Under the pieces are notes generated by a model that was not told the origin of the DNA, did no database searches, and saw only the letters and a program-made list of their open reading frames with translations. Positions 33,195 to 46,003 of a stretch of 64,000 nt of DNA are shown piece after piece (positions within the stretch are counted from its first letter, which is position 1; each line of letters opens with the position of its first letter). The position numbers were made by a program, and so were the translations under genes. This stretch comes from Cerrena zonata (Eukaryota; Basidiomycota; Agaricomycetes; Polyporales; Cerrenaceae): positions 1,054,001 to 1,118,000 of the forward strand of contig JASBNA010000009.1 in the NCBI GenBank assembly GCA_038087015.1, written 5' to 3'.

Positions 33195-34715
33195 AGCCTC
33201 TGATATCAGCAAACCTACAGTGAATGTGACCAAATTGCGCTGTTTGCAGTAGAATGGACCTCATTAGAGCAAGCATGCACTCAGAGGGGCAAGGGGGCAG
33301 TGGGAAAGAGTTCACTGAGGGGGGTTCAGGGCTCAGTGAAGGTTGGTCCTTCAGTGGAGGGCAGAACTCACTGGTATGGTAGATTTCAGTGAGATGCATT
33401 GGTTCACTGAGATATGGACCTTGCTAAGGGAGGGGGAGATTGAAAGTGGGTTGGTTCATCAGTCGCTGCACTAGTAATAGCATGAGATGGTAGTAATATA
33501 TAGAAGCTTGTAATGTAATATGTTTTGTGTTGTTGAATAAGATGATATATGGGCAATGTGGTGTGATGGGAGACAGTTTTGAGATAAGATGCCCATTGGG
33601 ATATCAGGGAGAGGGTCCATGAAGTCTTGAAACTGAGAATGTATTGCATTCACTTAATGATGGTAGATGTTGGTGGATAGTAGGTATTAGGGGAAGGGGA
33701 TTTGGAGGCTCAAAGTCTAGTCACTCTAGTGGTGGCTTCGGCTTCACACTTGCAAGCAGTCAATTCACATTTGGAGGAGCTGCACTCTTGAGGAACAGCC
33801 ACTATATTTTAACAAAGAATAATTATATATTTGCTGTGATTTCCTATTCTACTTGCAGCAAGAATTTGCTTGCAACTCACAGCGAGAATACACTTGCAAC
33901 TTGCAACTGGCAACAAGTGCCTGCTCAAGCTTATGACTTGTGACTGGCAGTGAGATCACATTTGCAATGAGTACAGACCCAACCTGGAAGTGATCAATCC
34001 TAATTGGGCAAGGACACTAAGCATGTTGTGAGTTGCTCAGAGATAGCTTACTACTTGCAGGCTGGATAAAAATATATCACAGCACTAGTGCAAGTCAATC
34101 ATCAAGTGCAAGTGCAAATGCGAGTGTGAGTCAATCAAGTGCAAATGCAAGTCAGTCTTGTACAAATGCGAACCTGCTGATCACCACAGTTCTCCTCCAA
34201 ATCCTCCTCCCTAATCCCTATTCCCCTTCAACATATACTTATTATCAAGTGAAATTGATATTGTTCCATTCTCACAACTTTGCCAACCCTCTTCCCAATG
34301 TCCCACTGGGCATCTCACCTCAAAACCCCCTTACATCACTCAGCATTACTATATATTGCTCTTTTTGAAAATTTATTTTTTGCATTTTTGTTTTACTACC
34401 TACTTGCTACTATCCCATGCTGCCACCAGTGCAGCGAGCCATAATCTACTGATGCAATTGGTAAACTCACCCACTCACACTGCATCCCCTTTGCCCTAGC
34501 AAGGCCCATACCTTAGCGAACCAATGCATCTCACTAAAATCCACCATTCCAGTGAGTTCCGCCCTCCACTGAAGGACCAACCTTCACTGAGCCCCAAACC
34601 TCCCTCAGCAAACTCTCTCCCACTGCTCCCTTGTCCCTCTGAGTGTGTACTTGCTCCAATGAGGTCCATTCTATTGTGAACAGTGCAATTTGGTTGCATT
34701 CACTGTATGCCCATT
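33195..34715. mobile_element. Foldback element 2 (imperfect, about 1.5 kb)
   Basis: The segment 33210-33420 (GGACCTCATTAGAGCAAGC, AGTTCACTGAGGGGGG, GGTTGGTCCTTCAGTGGAGG) is the reverse complement, with about 15-20% divergence, of 34497-34700. Inner parts match more weakly (GATGCCCATTGGGATATC against its counterpart near 34300). The centre is low-complexity, rich in ACTTGCAA and AGTGCAAATGC words. No TSD identified. Confidence 0.65.
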
Positions 34716-35765
34716 CTATCACTAAATAGGCTTTTTGGGCAACTTTGTTCACCCGTAAATGGTGTCACTTTGCAACTGCATGGTGTGCTTTTTCTTTGCT
34801 TGCATAGATCTTAAACCCATAATCTCAGTGCTCTCATTATTCTTTGACAAAGATAATTTCCCTTTAACAGGATAAAGTGGAAACCAGAATCTGTCAGCAT
34901 ACTTAAATAAGGGGATTGAGTGAGCATGGATCAAGCCTATCTGAGTGGTGTTGTTGAGGGTACAGTAGGCCCATGCAAGATATCTGGAGATAAATAGGTA
35001 AGTGGTTAGAAGGATCTGCAGTAGAAATGATCAGCATTATGTAAAAATAATTAAAGCTTAGTATGCTAAAACTATGAGTCTGCCACTCCTACTTTTCTGA
35101 TCACTAGTGCATTTTGACTTTGACTGCTAACTGTAGCCTTAAATTTTTCTCACAAGTCATTATCCCACATAGTCCTAATGTATTTAAGTTATCTGACACA
35201 TCTATCTATCTATAGCATATTATGTCTGCACAAGAATACAACTATTTCTGTGACTGTATTGTTGTGCATGCAATTGTCAGTGGTAAGGCAGAGAAGTAGA
35301 TTAGATAGTGAACATAAAGTAAATATATATAGGTTTTTATATATATTTAGAGTGTGAGTGGAGCAGGTGCAGTATAAAGAAGACAGAAGATGGAAAACAT
35401 AGAATAAGACATAAGAATGTAAAATACTTGGAAGTTGTAAGTACAAGCTTGGAATGAGCTTGGTAGCAGACTTGATGCAAGCTGATGTGAGTCTAGAACT
35501 ATGGATGTATGATTCAGGATGAAAAGAGTATGGGAGCTCAGGGAGATAGAAAATAGAATAAATAATGATGAAAAGAATGCAGAATTACCCAAAGGTATAA
35601 TATCATGCTCTAATTGGGAATTGGTGGACTTAGTGTTGTAAATGAGAAACTACAACAGACTGGGAATGTTATTGTCAGGGAATACTCAATAAAGTTAGCA
35701 AAAACACTTACACAAAGCATTGATCATACCAAAAACCACAATTTTCTGAATCTTTTAACACTTTT
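34716..35765. other. Gene-poor spacer
   Basis: About 1 kb of AT-rich sequence with no convincing gene, terminal repeat or RNA. It could include the 5' end of the decayed Tnp2 transposon that follows. Confidence 0.4.
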
Positions 35766-38700
35766 TTGAGTACACTGCTAGCCCTGCCATCAGACTCTTT
35801 CCAAAGTAATGGAAAGGATAGACTTGAACTTAATTTACTCAAACAAAATGTGAAAATATCCTCTCAGACTGAGTCTTCAAAATATCATAATGACTTAGAG
35901 ACACTTGCTCCTGACACTAATCTAGGTAATCCCCTTTCAGAAGTGAGTTTCAACATTTTAATTATATTTGGCTGATTGTATTACCTTTAGCTATTGTGTT
36001 GAGTCCAATAGCAGAACCTGATGAGAATTCTGTCTCCAACTCTATACCTCTTCCACCTCCAAGTGATGACCTCAATGATGATCAAATCAACAACAACATA
36101 GGAACACAATATCTACACAATATTGGTGTTAGTGCAGTAGATGAGCTCTTTGAGTTGAGACAACCCCAACCAACTTTTGCTGACCTCAAAATAGCAAAGG
36201 CATTTATTGATAAGCTTAAGACTGCTATGTTGGATAACTCAAAATTCTCTGCTGATACCATTAGATATTTACAAAATAAACTTTCTAAAAAACTACCTAA
36301 TCTATCTAACCCTTTCCTCCATCTTTCTATTGATCTCTATCTGGCAACAGAGAATGCTTTGGAATCAACATACAGTGGTGTTTGTGATGCTATCTGTTAC
36401 TGTTTTCCTAAACACAAACATAAGATTTTATCATTAGATCAGGTCAAACAGTATATTGCTGACTTTACTAATATTTATCCTATTTATAAGAACATATGTA
36501 TCAACTTGTGTCTCACATTTACAGGCCCTTTCAAAATGCTTGATAGCTGTCTAACTTGTCATAAACCTCACTACAACTTGAAATATCTTGCCATTGTGGT
36601 AGAAGGTTCAATCTGTGGCCATTGTACAATAAATAAAAAGTGAAAGGTCAAGTGACCAGAAGATCATAGATTGAAGATTGAAGGGAACAAGACAATAGGG
36701 TGGGAAGTGAAACAGATATGAGAGAAGGGTGTTGATAATGAACATGGTGCCTATAGGACAGGAAATTCAATATATGAGATGACAAGATACTTAACTATAG
36801 ACTTACACCAATAACATAGTGGGCAGGAACCTTGACAATGTTACCTAGGGTTTTGGATACAAGAGCTAGATGATTTAGATAAAGACTGAGTGAGGAAGAG
36901 AAGATGATTTGTTGTTTCCCCAATGTAGATATTTATACATAAGAAGGTCCTCTCAAGCTATACTCATGGCCAAGAACCCTGCAATGAATCATAAACTGAG
37001 GAGATTGAAAGGTCTGCACAGAAGACAATGCAGAGAGCAAGAATATAACTATAAATAGAAGACCTGCCTAACAAGGAAGGAGTTTGACCAAAAAGGAAAG
37101 TGAGGGGAATTGTTCTATAGGTCTGACTTTCAAGATGTTTGATTCTACTAAGACATCTCAAGCAATGACTTGGTGTGATGACTGGGTGACCACCAGACTG
37201 ATATTGATCCCTTACCTCAAGAGGAAGTGTTGAGCCTACCCCAAACATCTGCAACCTATATCCTGAGTGTCATTTGTATTATCTAGGCCTGTTGAGAAGG
37301 TAGGTATAAAATGGGGACAATTATTTAAGTAAAATGATCAAGAATAAGAGAATGAAAATGAAATTGAACTGCTGCAAATGGGGAGATGTAACCTATTGCA
37401 AAAATTGATATACCATACTATTATTGATTCTTATTTGGTCAATTCAATCAGAATGATTGGTATTGATATTTGTTTAGGTAATTGGATTGGATTATGTGAA
37501 TGGACAAATGTGTTCAACTGATATGCTTTTGAGGATCCTGGTGACTGCTGCTAGGAAAGGATAATAGAATTTATATTCTCAGCTGTTTTTGTGTCTGGTC
37601 TGGGGCTTTGACATAACTACTACCACACTATTTTTCACAGAAAAGAGAAGATTTTATATCAAACCTTTTTAACATTTTCAATTGTAACCTAAGTTCAGAC
37701 ATTGATGCAATCATCAAAAAGTATATTAGAAATGTAGTATCATTCAGAATTTACCAAGAAACTTCACAATGCTGCAGCTCAGAGGCACTCTATTGATGCC
37801 TATAAAGACATTTTCAATAGCTCAGATTATTTAGATGCTATTAACTGAGGTGATATTAATGATGACTTAATACTCTTGATAGCTTCTGTTGATGACCTGC
37901 AGCTTTATGCTAACAAAGAATCAAACTGCTAGGTTTATACATAGGTTATACTGAATCTCAATTATTCTCCTGACTGCAGGTCAAAGAAACATTGTGTTCT
38001 TCTAGGTGGTATCATACCTGGACCCAACCATCCAAAGAACCTTGATTTATTTCTCTTTGTGGGTCTCTATCACCTTGCTGCTATACAGCATAAAGGAGGT
38101 ATCACACTCTGAGATATGGTAGCCCCAGATACCAATTCACAGCCTTGCTATCAATATAAAGCCCAGTCATATCTCATCTTTATAATAGAAGATGGTCCTA
38201 AAATAACAGCAATCAATAGATTAGTAGGTCACAGCAGGAAGTATGGTTGTTGAACTTACTGTCCAATGCCTGGTCAACACAAAAGTGAATCACCATACTA
38301 TTTTTCTGCTGTATGAAAATCATTGAACTACAATATATCTGGATGTGACCATAAAAACATCAACTGTCACAGACTGAGCTTTGATGCTCACCAATTTGCC
38401 TTAGCTCCTAGTATAGGGTTAGGACTCAAGGGATTTCCCAGGGATTCCCCCTTGCTTCTATTGCCTCATGGCAAGTACACTTCCATTTGCTTTTATCCTT
38501 TTGTAGTTATAGTGTTCCCACACATATGCCTGCCATTGCTGAAGCTTCTCAGCTTCCTCCATTCTATTATTAGGTTAGCTTCTACTTCTTGCCTTCTGCC
38601 ATCTTCTGCTGTTCCATCTGCCTTCCGTATCTATAGTTAGCATGCACTGCCTTAGTGCACAGACTATCTTAGCTAGTATAAGTAGTTGCCCTTTGTACAG

Positions 38701-39110
38701 GTCAAGCCAAGCTTGATCTATCCATCGCTACCAGTCTATACATCTCATAACGCTACCTTATCTTGTGTAGTCTCGGCTCTACTTGGGTACCTATAAGTTA
38801 TAACCAGGGTTGGTTGCAACAACCATTTCTATTAAATCCTAGTTGATATTGGAGGAACTTGCTGATCTTGAGGCAATCTCATACACACAATTACAACAAT
38901 AATCAGCTGGATACAGAAATTGTAAAGCTAATAATTTTTAGTAAACTTTTACTAAAATACCATCTTGGTATACTTACATGCTTTCCCCTTGATATCATGC
39001 ACCTGGGTATAATTAACATTCCCCAGCACCTTTTGTGTTACATGCTCCTGGTACGAAGTACCTTTTTTCTCCTTCAGACATTTATCCCATTCTCAAGCTC
39101 CATATAACTA
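35766..39110 (+). pseudogene. Decayed Tnp2 / Plavaka-like (CACTA superfamily) transposase
   Basis: An open piece at 35996-36643 carries the N-terminal Tnp2 signature of basidiomycetes: a helical ADLKIAKAFIDKLKTAMLDN part, then ICINLCLTFTGPFKMLDSC with CX2CX2HY (LTCHKPHYNLKY). After about 1 kb of unalignable sequence, broken frames at 37690-38330 keep the nuclease core: ASVDDLQLYANKES (first Asp), GGIIPGPNHPKNLD, then MPGQHKSESPYYF and ISGCDHKNINCH. Near 38930-39040 a last block CFPLDIMHLGIINIP resembles the conserved xDxMHL region. Stops (for example at 37932 and 38112) and frameshifts show it is dead. This family cuts and pastes CACTA-type elements. Confidence 0.8.
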
Positions 39111-42100
39111 CTCTTTGCCTGACCCTTTTCTTTTGCTCTTGCCAATCATTGTGGTCATAACCCTACAGCTTAACTCTCTTATTGGCCCCATTAGGTAGTT
39201 TCAACACTTCCCATGTAGGGGATCTATACCCATTTCTCCACACTTCTTTACTGATCAACTTCTCTTCTGTTGCTTCCTCTGCTCTCTCATCTTCTCACCA
39301 GGATCCCCTTTTTCATTGTTCTCAGTAGTACTTAAGGACCACCTGTAACATAGTGATATCCCAGACTGAATCTATGTGGATTTACCCTTGTAACTTCTGA
39401 CCCTCTGCTTGCTCAACTCAGTCAGCTTCATCTGTGCTTGAGGCTTGCTAGAATCTGCAGACTCAAACCTCAGAGAACCATACTGAGTGACTTGAGTGAA
39501 CTCTCATCTTAGGTTTAGGATAACTTATTCCCTATTCCTACTCGACATCTTTGACTTAGACTTTGACTATGTTACATCAGCTCTACTGCATAATATTTTG
39601 GAACTCTGGTATGGTACTATCAGAACCTTAAACAATCTAGAAAGACAACTTGGAACTGGGCAGTTCTAATTGACAATCTTTGGAAATTACATATTGAAAT
39701 CATTGTACAGACAAGTTTCTATCTTCCAGGATCATTTGATCACCCACTATGGAATCCAGCAAAGAAGACTTCCTCAGGTCACAAGGCTTGGGAGTTCTTA
39801 CTTTATTTCTATAGACTCAGCCCTGCTATTTTCCTCAATGTTCTCCCAGATTGCTACTAGTCAAACTTCTACAAGCTTGTCTGGGATATTCAAATCTTAT
39901 ACCAATGCAAAATCACTTCTGAAGATCTACAGATTGCTCACACTATTCTTGTTCAATTTGTTGAAGATTTTGAGCTGTTATACTACCAACAGAAAGACAC
40001 TCATCTATATTTTATCCAACAGTGTATTTACCTGCTTGTTCACCTAGCCCCAGAGGCAACTTGTGTTAGACTACTAGGACTAACATTGCAATAAACACTA
40101 AAGTGATATTTTAGAGATATGAGCTCATAAGTTCATCAACACTCTAGTGCATTTACTAATCTCAGAGAGTGTGTCACTCAATATGCTTGTGTCAATGGAG
40201 TAAAGCAGTTCCTTTAGAGGTTAAGCATGTTTCAAAGGCTGTTGTCTGTATTTTATCTATGATATAAGGATATGGATCTTTTGCTTGTAGAAGCATACAT
40301 CCATTATTGAGTAAGAGGAAGGTATGTGGTGGAGGTTTGTCATCTTCAAACTCTGGAAATATAGATTTAAGAAGGTAGTTGGAATATCATAAATCATTGG
40401 GCACAGTTCTCTTTGCTGAATGGTCAAATTGCACATCTAAGTCAGACCCAATTATCCTATTAAGTCTATCTTTCAAAAATCAGACTGTACTAACTAGTCT
40501 ACTAACTGTGGCTAAATTCACTGCAGATTAATCTCAGAATCAATCTAAGTTAGAGTAAGCTTGGCAATTGAAGTCAGGGATGATTAAATTATCAGCTATT
40601 TTTACTGCTAAGTTTAGTTACATTCAATTGAACTAGAAGATATCAGAATTTTATAATAAGTCACTGCTTTAACTAGTTTGTATTAGAAAAATAGCAATCT
40701 AGCCTGAGAGAACAAGAATTATATAGATTATAGTAGTATATCAATAAAGAAGTTGAAATAGTAACTGCAAGAGGAGAGCTATCACAGATAAGTGGCTATA
40801 GGAAAAAAGAGCATAGGATGATGTTCATAGTCTTATAGACTGAGGAGAGGATAATTTCAAAAGATTAGTCTTTGAATATATTTATATTGACTTCCTAAGT
40901 TAAATAAATTTGAATATTGAGGTAGTCAAAAAGGAATCGTGTTTTGCCAGGATTGGCCTACTCTCCAAGTTGAGTGGACCACAACTTAGTGCAGAATTCC
41001 CAGCTCACTTACTGCGTGCGAGCCAAAAACATACTGTGGAAGACAATAATTTTGGGACACTATATTACCCATAAAGGCACAACCTATCTGCGGCATAGAG
41101 CCCGCTGTGACATACTTGACAATTTACACCATAAGTCAAAGGCTTTGTTGCCATTGTAAGGACTTAAAGCCTCGATCCTCTTGATGAGAGCATCCTGGAC
41201 AGCAAGACCAGTTCCACTTACATGCTTGGATAATACACCACTACTGCCCCATTGACTGGCTTGTCGTAGGGCTTGTGTGGTTGCAAGTGGTTGGTGACAA
41301 CAGCATTCAGCGACAAGAGTCTCCAGAGCAAGCTGATAGGTGGTATGATATACAAGGGTGACTCTTGAGAGTGGAATCTGGGGCAGCTCTCACATCTGCG
41401 ACAGAAAAATAAAATTGAGATATGGGGGTTGAGAAAGACCAAAGTTAGAACATATATCTACCTATATATCACGAGACACTCTATCATTCTCATCGATGCG
41501 AGCATGAAGCCGTTTCATCTCAGTAGGCTTGGAGTTGGGGAGTGAAAGACTATTATATGATACTGTTAACCAGAACTATGATTGCAAGTAAAATCTATCT
41601 CACATATTCAATGTTTGGTTCACATTGTCTGCTACTAGTGCCATTTCACAGACCTGAACTTCGAGTTCAGTTTGTGTAGGTAGTTCACGATGAGGGGGGG
41701 CAAAGAATGTCAGAATTTCTTGCAATGTTTGAGGGCCATGCAGAGGGACTAAGTTGCATTTCTTCACATCAGTAAAACTACACCCTCATTTTGTGTACTT
41801 ATTGTGCTTGTACAAGTACAATAAGTACAGAAAAGCACAAGTATAGCATTACTTGCATCATGAGGTACAATACTTGTGCAAGCACAAGTATTTGAAATAA
41901 CAACTGCAAGCTCAGTGCAAGTACTGTGCACAAGTGCAATTTTAACTGTACAGAAGTACTATAATTGTGACTCAGCTACTCAAGCACAAAGTAAAGTAAA
42001 AAAACAAATATATTTAGATTTAAATATATATTTTATATATATTCACAAAAGTGGTATAAGTCTACTACTAGTATATCTTTCATAAATAACTTACCTACAG

Positions 42101-42691
42101 GTCTTGTTGCTTACTGTAGAGGGTAACAGGAGCCTAAACCTAGTGTTGAGATGCTCAGGCTGGAGCATGAGGTTCAAGTTACTTACGGAAGACAGTCACA
42201 ATGTACATGTTGATCATACTAGTAAGATGCAGAAGTTATGCCTGCTAGCTCTCACAAATACAGACTATATAGGTATTGATACTAGCTCTTGCATCATCAC
42301 ATCCCATGGCGGGAGCCCAAGCTGCAAGAGGAACATGCTTACTTGGCCATCAATGGAACTGAGGGTGGTTGGAGGGTGGGATGAAAGCCACGAAGGGGTT
42401 GTGGGGTGAAGGAGAAGGGGGGCAACATATATTGTGTCAGTATGGTATTTAACTATCCCATTACACGGTTCACACGAATATACGAGGACGTACCTCGATT
42501 CAGCTCAACATAACATCTGGATAAGGGATGACTAAAACTTAGCTTGTTGAGTTCATGAGGTACGTACTGACTCATTTCCGATTAAGTGCCCTCATGAGGG
42601 CCATTGACTTACGAAGTTCGTCATTCTTAGTCCCCTCCCCCCACAGGCTATGTCTCAACAAGTTTCCAACTTCTTGCTGAACTTCAACATA
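39111..42691. other. Long gene-poor stretch with possible transposon remnants
   Basis: No intact gene. A plus-strand frame at 39670-40047 may be a further scrap of the Tnp2 element. On the minus strand around 41100-41700 protein-like scraps (GAVVVYYPSM, GLAVQDALIKRIEAL, PTQTELEVQVCEMALVADN) suggest a decayed spliced gene I cannot name. 41800-42000 is rich in CAAGTAC/GTACTTG and AAGCAC words. Confidence 0.4.
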
Positions 42692-42721
42692 CACTGGGCC
42701 GGAAACCAGATTCTAGGCCTA
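42692..42721. mobile_element. MITE family B, copy 4, left piece (split by Gypsy-2)
   Basis: Starts CACTGGGCCGGAAACC and stops at the Gypsy-2 insertion. Its remainder lies at 50721-51068. The outer flanks are ATA on both sides (42689-42691 and 51069-51071), proving both pieces are one older insertion. Confidence 0.93.
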
Positions 42722-43680
42722 TGTCAGAACCATGCTAGAACCCTATCACGTGACATACCTAATCCCTACTAAACCCGATCCACACTAGTCAATTTCCAAT
42801 TTGGCCCGATACTTCCGTATCCCATGTTCTCTTCCCACAGTCATTTCATCTGTCCACATTCGTATGCTCCCATCTTCCGTTTATTCTATTTACCCCCGAC
42901 CCTCCGACTCGCCCTCCGCTTTATCTTTGATATCCTTTTACCCTTTTGCCTTTATCTGATCCATGGTCTCTTATCGTAGCTGATTCTTTTAGATAGTTCT
43001 TTACCACACATCTTTCCTTCCCAACATTGCCGATAGGCCTCCGATCATCAGCCCCGTAATATCTCTCTCATTTATCTCTTGTTTAATTACCTCGTATTCT
43101 TTCCTCCCATACCTTTCCACATGTCCTATGATTCTGACCCTGTCCCTATCACACCATTCGCACATCACTCCCCTTTGTATTTTCTCTAAGTCCTCTATTC
43201 CTTGTAGGAGTCTCGTAGTATAAATACTCGTCTCGCTCGCTGTATTTCCTTAGTACGAAACTCGACTTTGATTCGTCCTCATACCTCCGATCTCCATGTG
43301 ATTCCCTACTCCTCCGACTAGGACTTGACTTCGGTTTAGTCCACCGTCTTAACATCTCTTTCTTTACTCGTCTTCTAGGACTTCCTAGTTGACACTCTGT
43401 AATCCGGCGAAATGTCCTAGTGACTATTCCAGTGTTCCTACTTACCTCTGTCTGCATCTTAGGTTTCCTACTTCCCCGACGTCTCCAACTTGCACTGTCT
43501 CTGAAATCCAGGGCTGTATCCTAGAAGGGCGCAACACATAAGTTGAAGCCAAGCCCATTCGTATTTGACTATCTACGTTACAGGTCCCGAGTCGCCGACC
43601 AGTCGCCGACTCATATCCCTACCCTTCCCTCACTCTCTCCTCCAAGCGACCTCCGCGTCGCTCCGAGATGGACTGTGACA
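42722..43680 (+). repeat. Gypsy-2 5' LTR (959 bp)
   Basis: TGTCAGAACC to GGACTGTGACA. About the first 148 bp and last 205 bp match the 3' LTR; the middle 606 bp (about 42869-43475) has no partner because the 3' LTR lost it. Confidence 0.9.
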
Positions 43681-43719
43681 GTAGTTTCGTACTCCTACTT
43701 CTGGGATACTCACTGTTTT

Positions 43720-44910
43720 ATGCCCCAGACCCGCTCTGCATCTCATGCCCCAGACGCATCACCCCTATTCACACCCCTACCTCCTACCACTCGTCCACGT
43801 AGGATTATGGATGCTACTAATCCCCCTGCTGAGCATCCTGGTATGGATGCACGTAACCCTCCTCCTGATCCTCCTCCTGAAGAACCACCCCGTCGTGCTT
43901 CTACCCCTCCCCGGAGAGCAACCACCCCTCCTCGTCGCACTATCAGCCCAAAGCTTCGAGACATCATGGGTGCTGTTCGCTCCTCCAATGTCCGATCCCC
44001 TGATACCTTCGATGGCTCTGACGCTAAGAAGCTGGCCTCATTCCTCCTCATGCTCTCCATCTACTTCCAATTCCACCCTGGTCGTTTCAAAAACGATCGT
44101 GACAAGGTGCTCTTTGCCGTTTCCTACTTGAAAAGTACTCCCCTGGAGTATTTTGGTCCTGGTGTACAGGCCTCCGACCTCGGCGAAGAGGAGCCCGACT
44201 GGCTCTGGGACTACCCTCAGTTCGTTCGTGAACTCAGGGAAAACTTCGGAGAACAGGATCCGATCGGAACCGCTCAGTCCAAGATTTCCACTCTTCATAT
44301 GAAGAATGACCAGAAATTCACTGAATACTTAGTCAAGTTCAACAACTATGCTAACAAGAGTGGTTGGGACGAAGCTGCGCTCCGATATCGGCTTTACGAT
44401 GGACTTCCTGACAGGATCAAGGACGAACTCTCCCGTTACCCCAAAATCGACGACCTCAGTGAACTCAAAAGCTTTGTACGTTCTGTTGACTCCCGCTACT
44501 GGGAACGTGAGGAAGAGAAATGTCGGACCAATCCCTCCTCTAATTAGGATCGGACCTCCGACACAGCCAAGAATTCTGGCAACAACAACCAGTCCTCTAA
44601 CTCTTCCAAGAACAAGGGCAAGTCGTCATCCTCCTCCTCCTCTGCCAAACCCAACAAGTCCTCCAATTCCGCTACTTCCTCCGCTAAGCCTGCTGCCAAC
44701 ACTAACATGGACGGCAAGCTCAACAAGGAAGGCAAGCTCACCGATGCGGAGCGACAGTGCCGCATTGACAACAAGCTCTGCCTCTTCTGTGGACAGTCAG
44801 GACATATGGCTAGGGAATGCCCCAAGTCTACTTCCCGCGCTGCTAAGGCTCGTGGTGCCAAGGCTGGTGAAACATCAAGCCAGGCCACCCCTGCTCAGGG
44901 AAAAGCCTAA
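43720..44910 (+). pseudogene. Gypsy-2 gag
   Basis: ATG at 43720, 40 bp after the LTR, stop TAA 44908-44910; 396 codons. The Pro-rich N-terminus (DPPPEEPPRRASTPP) is followed by a capsid-like domain (PDTFDGSDAKKLASFL, FQFHPGRF, LDWL-like region, LSRYPKIDDLSEL). A Ser/Asn/Lys-rich linker and a zinc knuckle CLFCGQSGHMAREC (CX2CX4HX4C) near codon 355 follow. An in-frame TAG at 44545-44547 after NPSSN breaks it; otherwise the frame is open. Gag packages element RNA into particles. Confidence 0.88.
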
Positions 44911-45288
44911 GCAACTCCCAGGATTCTGTGCAGTCTGGGAGTTGCATTGATTCCCGCTGTGCACCTACAGAACTCCGACTCAACGCTTCCACTCTTTCCT
45001 CTGGCTCCGATGCCCTCTACGTCCCCCTTTCCTATAACAACCTCACTTTCAACACCCTCATTGACAGTGGCTCCTCCCACTGTTTCCTTGACTCAACATA
45101 TGCAAAAAATCATTCAATACCCCTTCGTCCAATCTCCCCAATCCCCCTCCGACTTTTCGATGGTTCTGCTGGTCTCTATATCACTTCAGTAGCAGACCTT
45201 CATGTAACTTTCAGTTCCGGTGAATCTATGTCTCTTCCTTTTTACATCACCAAGCTCAATAATCCGGCTGAAGCAGTTCTGGGATATG

Positions 45289-46003
45289 CACTGGACCGTA
45301 GCCCAAATTTTGGGCTCCATAAAAGTAAAGTAAAATTTTATAAAAAGTCTCTTACAAAAGATGATTTTCAGACCCAAAAAATGATCTAAAAATTCTGAAT
45401 TGCAGGAGAAATTAATAAATCACAAAAACCTGTCCAAATTCAGACTTTTGTATCCACTTTTTAGTGCTCAAAAAAGCTCAATTTTCATACATTTTTTGCT
45501 AGGGCAAAATTCAGTATGCAAAATATAACATTTTGATATACTTTTATTTTGTCAAAAGTTATAATATAATTGTATATATTAGAATAAAATTTCATAAATA
45601 GACAGCCTAAAGAGAAGATATAGACTACTATTCTTGGTACATCATAGTCCCTGTCAATAAGAGTATTTGATGAAGGTATTTTGGTATACAATAGTATGCA
45701 TCTTGCCAATTTAGCAGTTTAAATTTTATATCAGTTTTGGAAAAATAAATATGTGTCAAAACTTTGAATTTTGTATTTCAAATTTTGCTCTAATAAACAA
45801 TATATCAAAATTGTGCCTTTTTAAACTGTAAAAACTGGATACAAAAGTCAGAATTTGTATAGGTTTTTGTGATTCATCAAATTTTACTACAATTCTGAAT
45901 TTTTACATCATTTTTTGGGTCTAAAAAGTATGTTTTGTAAGAGACTTTTGATAAAATTTTACTTTACTTTTATGGAGTCCAAAATTTGGGCTATGGTCCA
46001 GTG
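45289..46003. mobile_element. MITE family A, copy 2 (715 bp), in Gypsy-2 pol
   Basis: Ends CACTGGACCGTAGCCC and GGGCTATGGTCCAGTG, flanked by ATG (45286-45288 and 46004-46006). More diverged than the other copies. Removal gives LGYEWNIRHNP, the expected gypsy post-protease motif. Confidence 0.93.

Noticed and set aside
33143..34700. Several minus-strand frames of 60-85 codons in the foldback region
   Set aside because: They lie within inverted-repeat arms, have no introns or motifs, and pair with mirror frames.
42722..43680. Minus-strand 102-codon Arg/Ser-rich frame and plus-strand start at 43543 inside the LTR
   Set aside because: The gag start fits better at ATG 43720 just after the LTR; the LTR frames are not matched in the other LTR.
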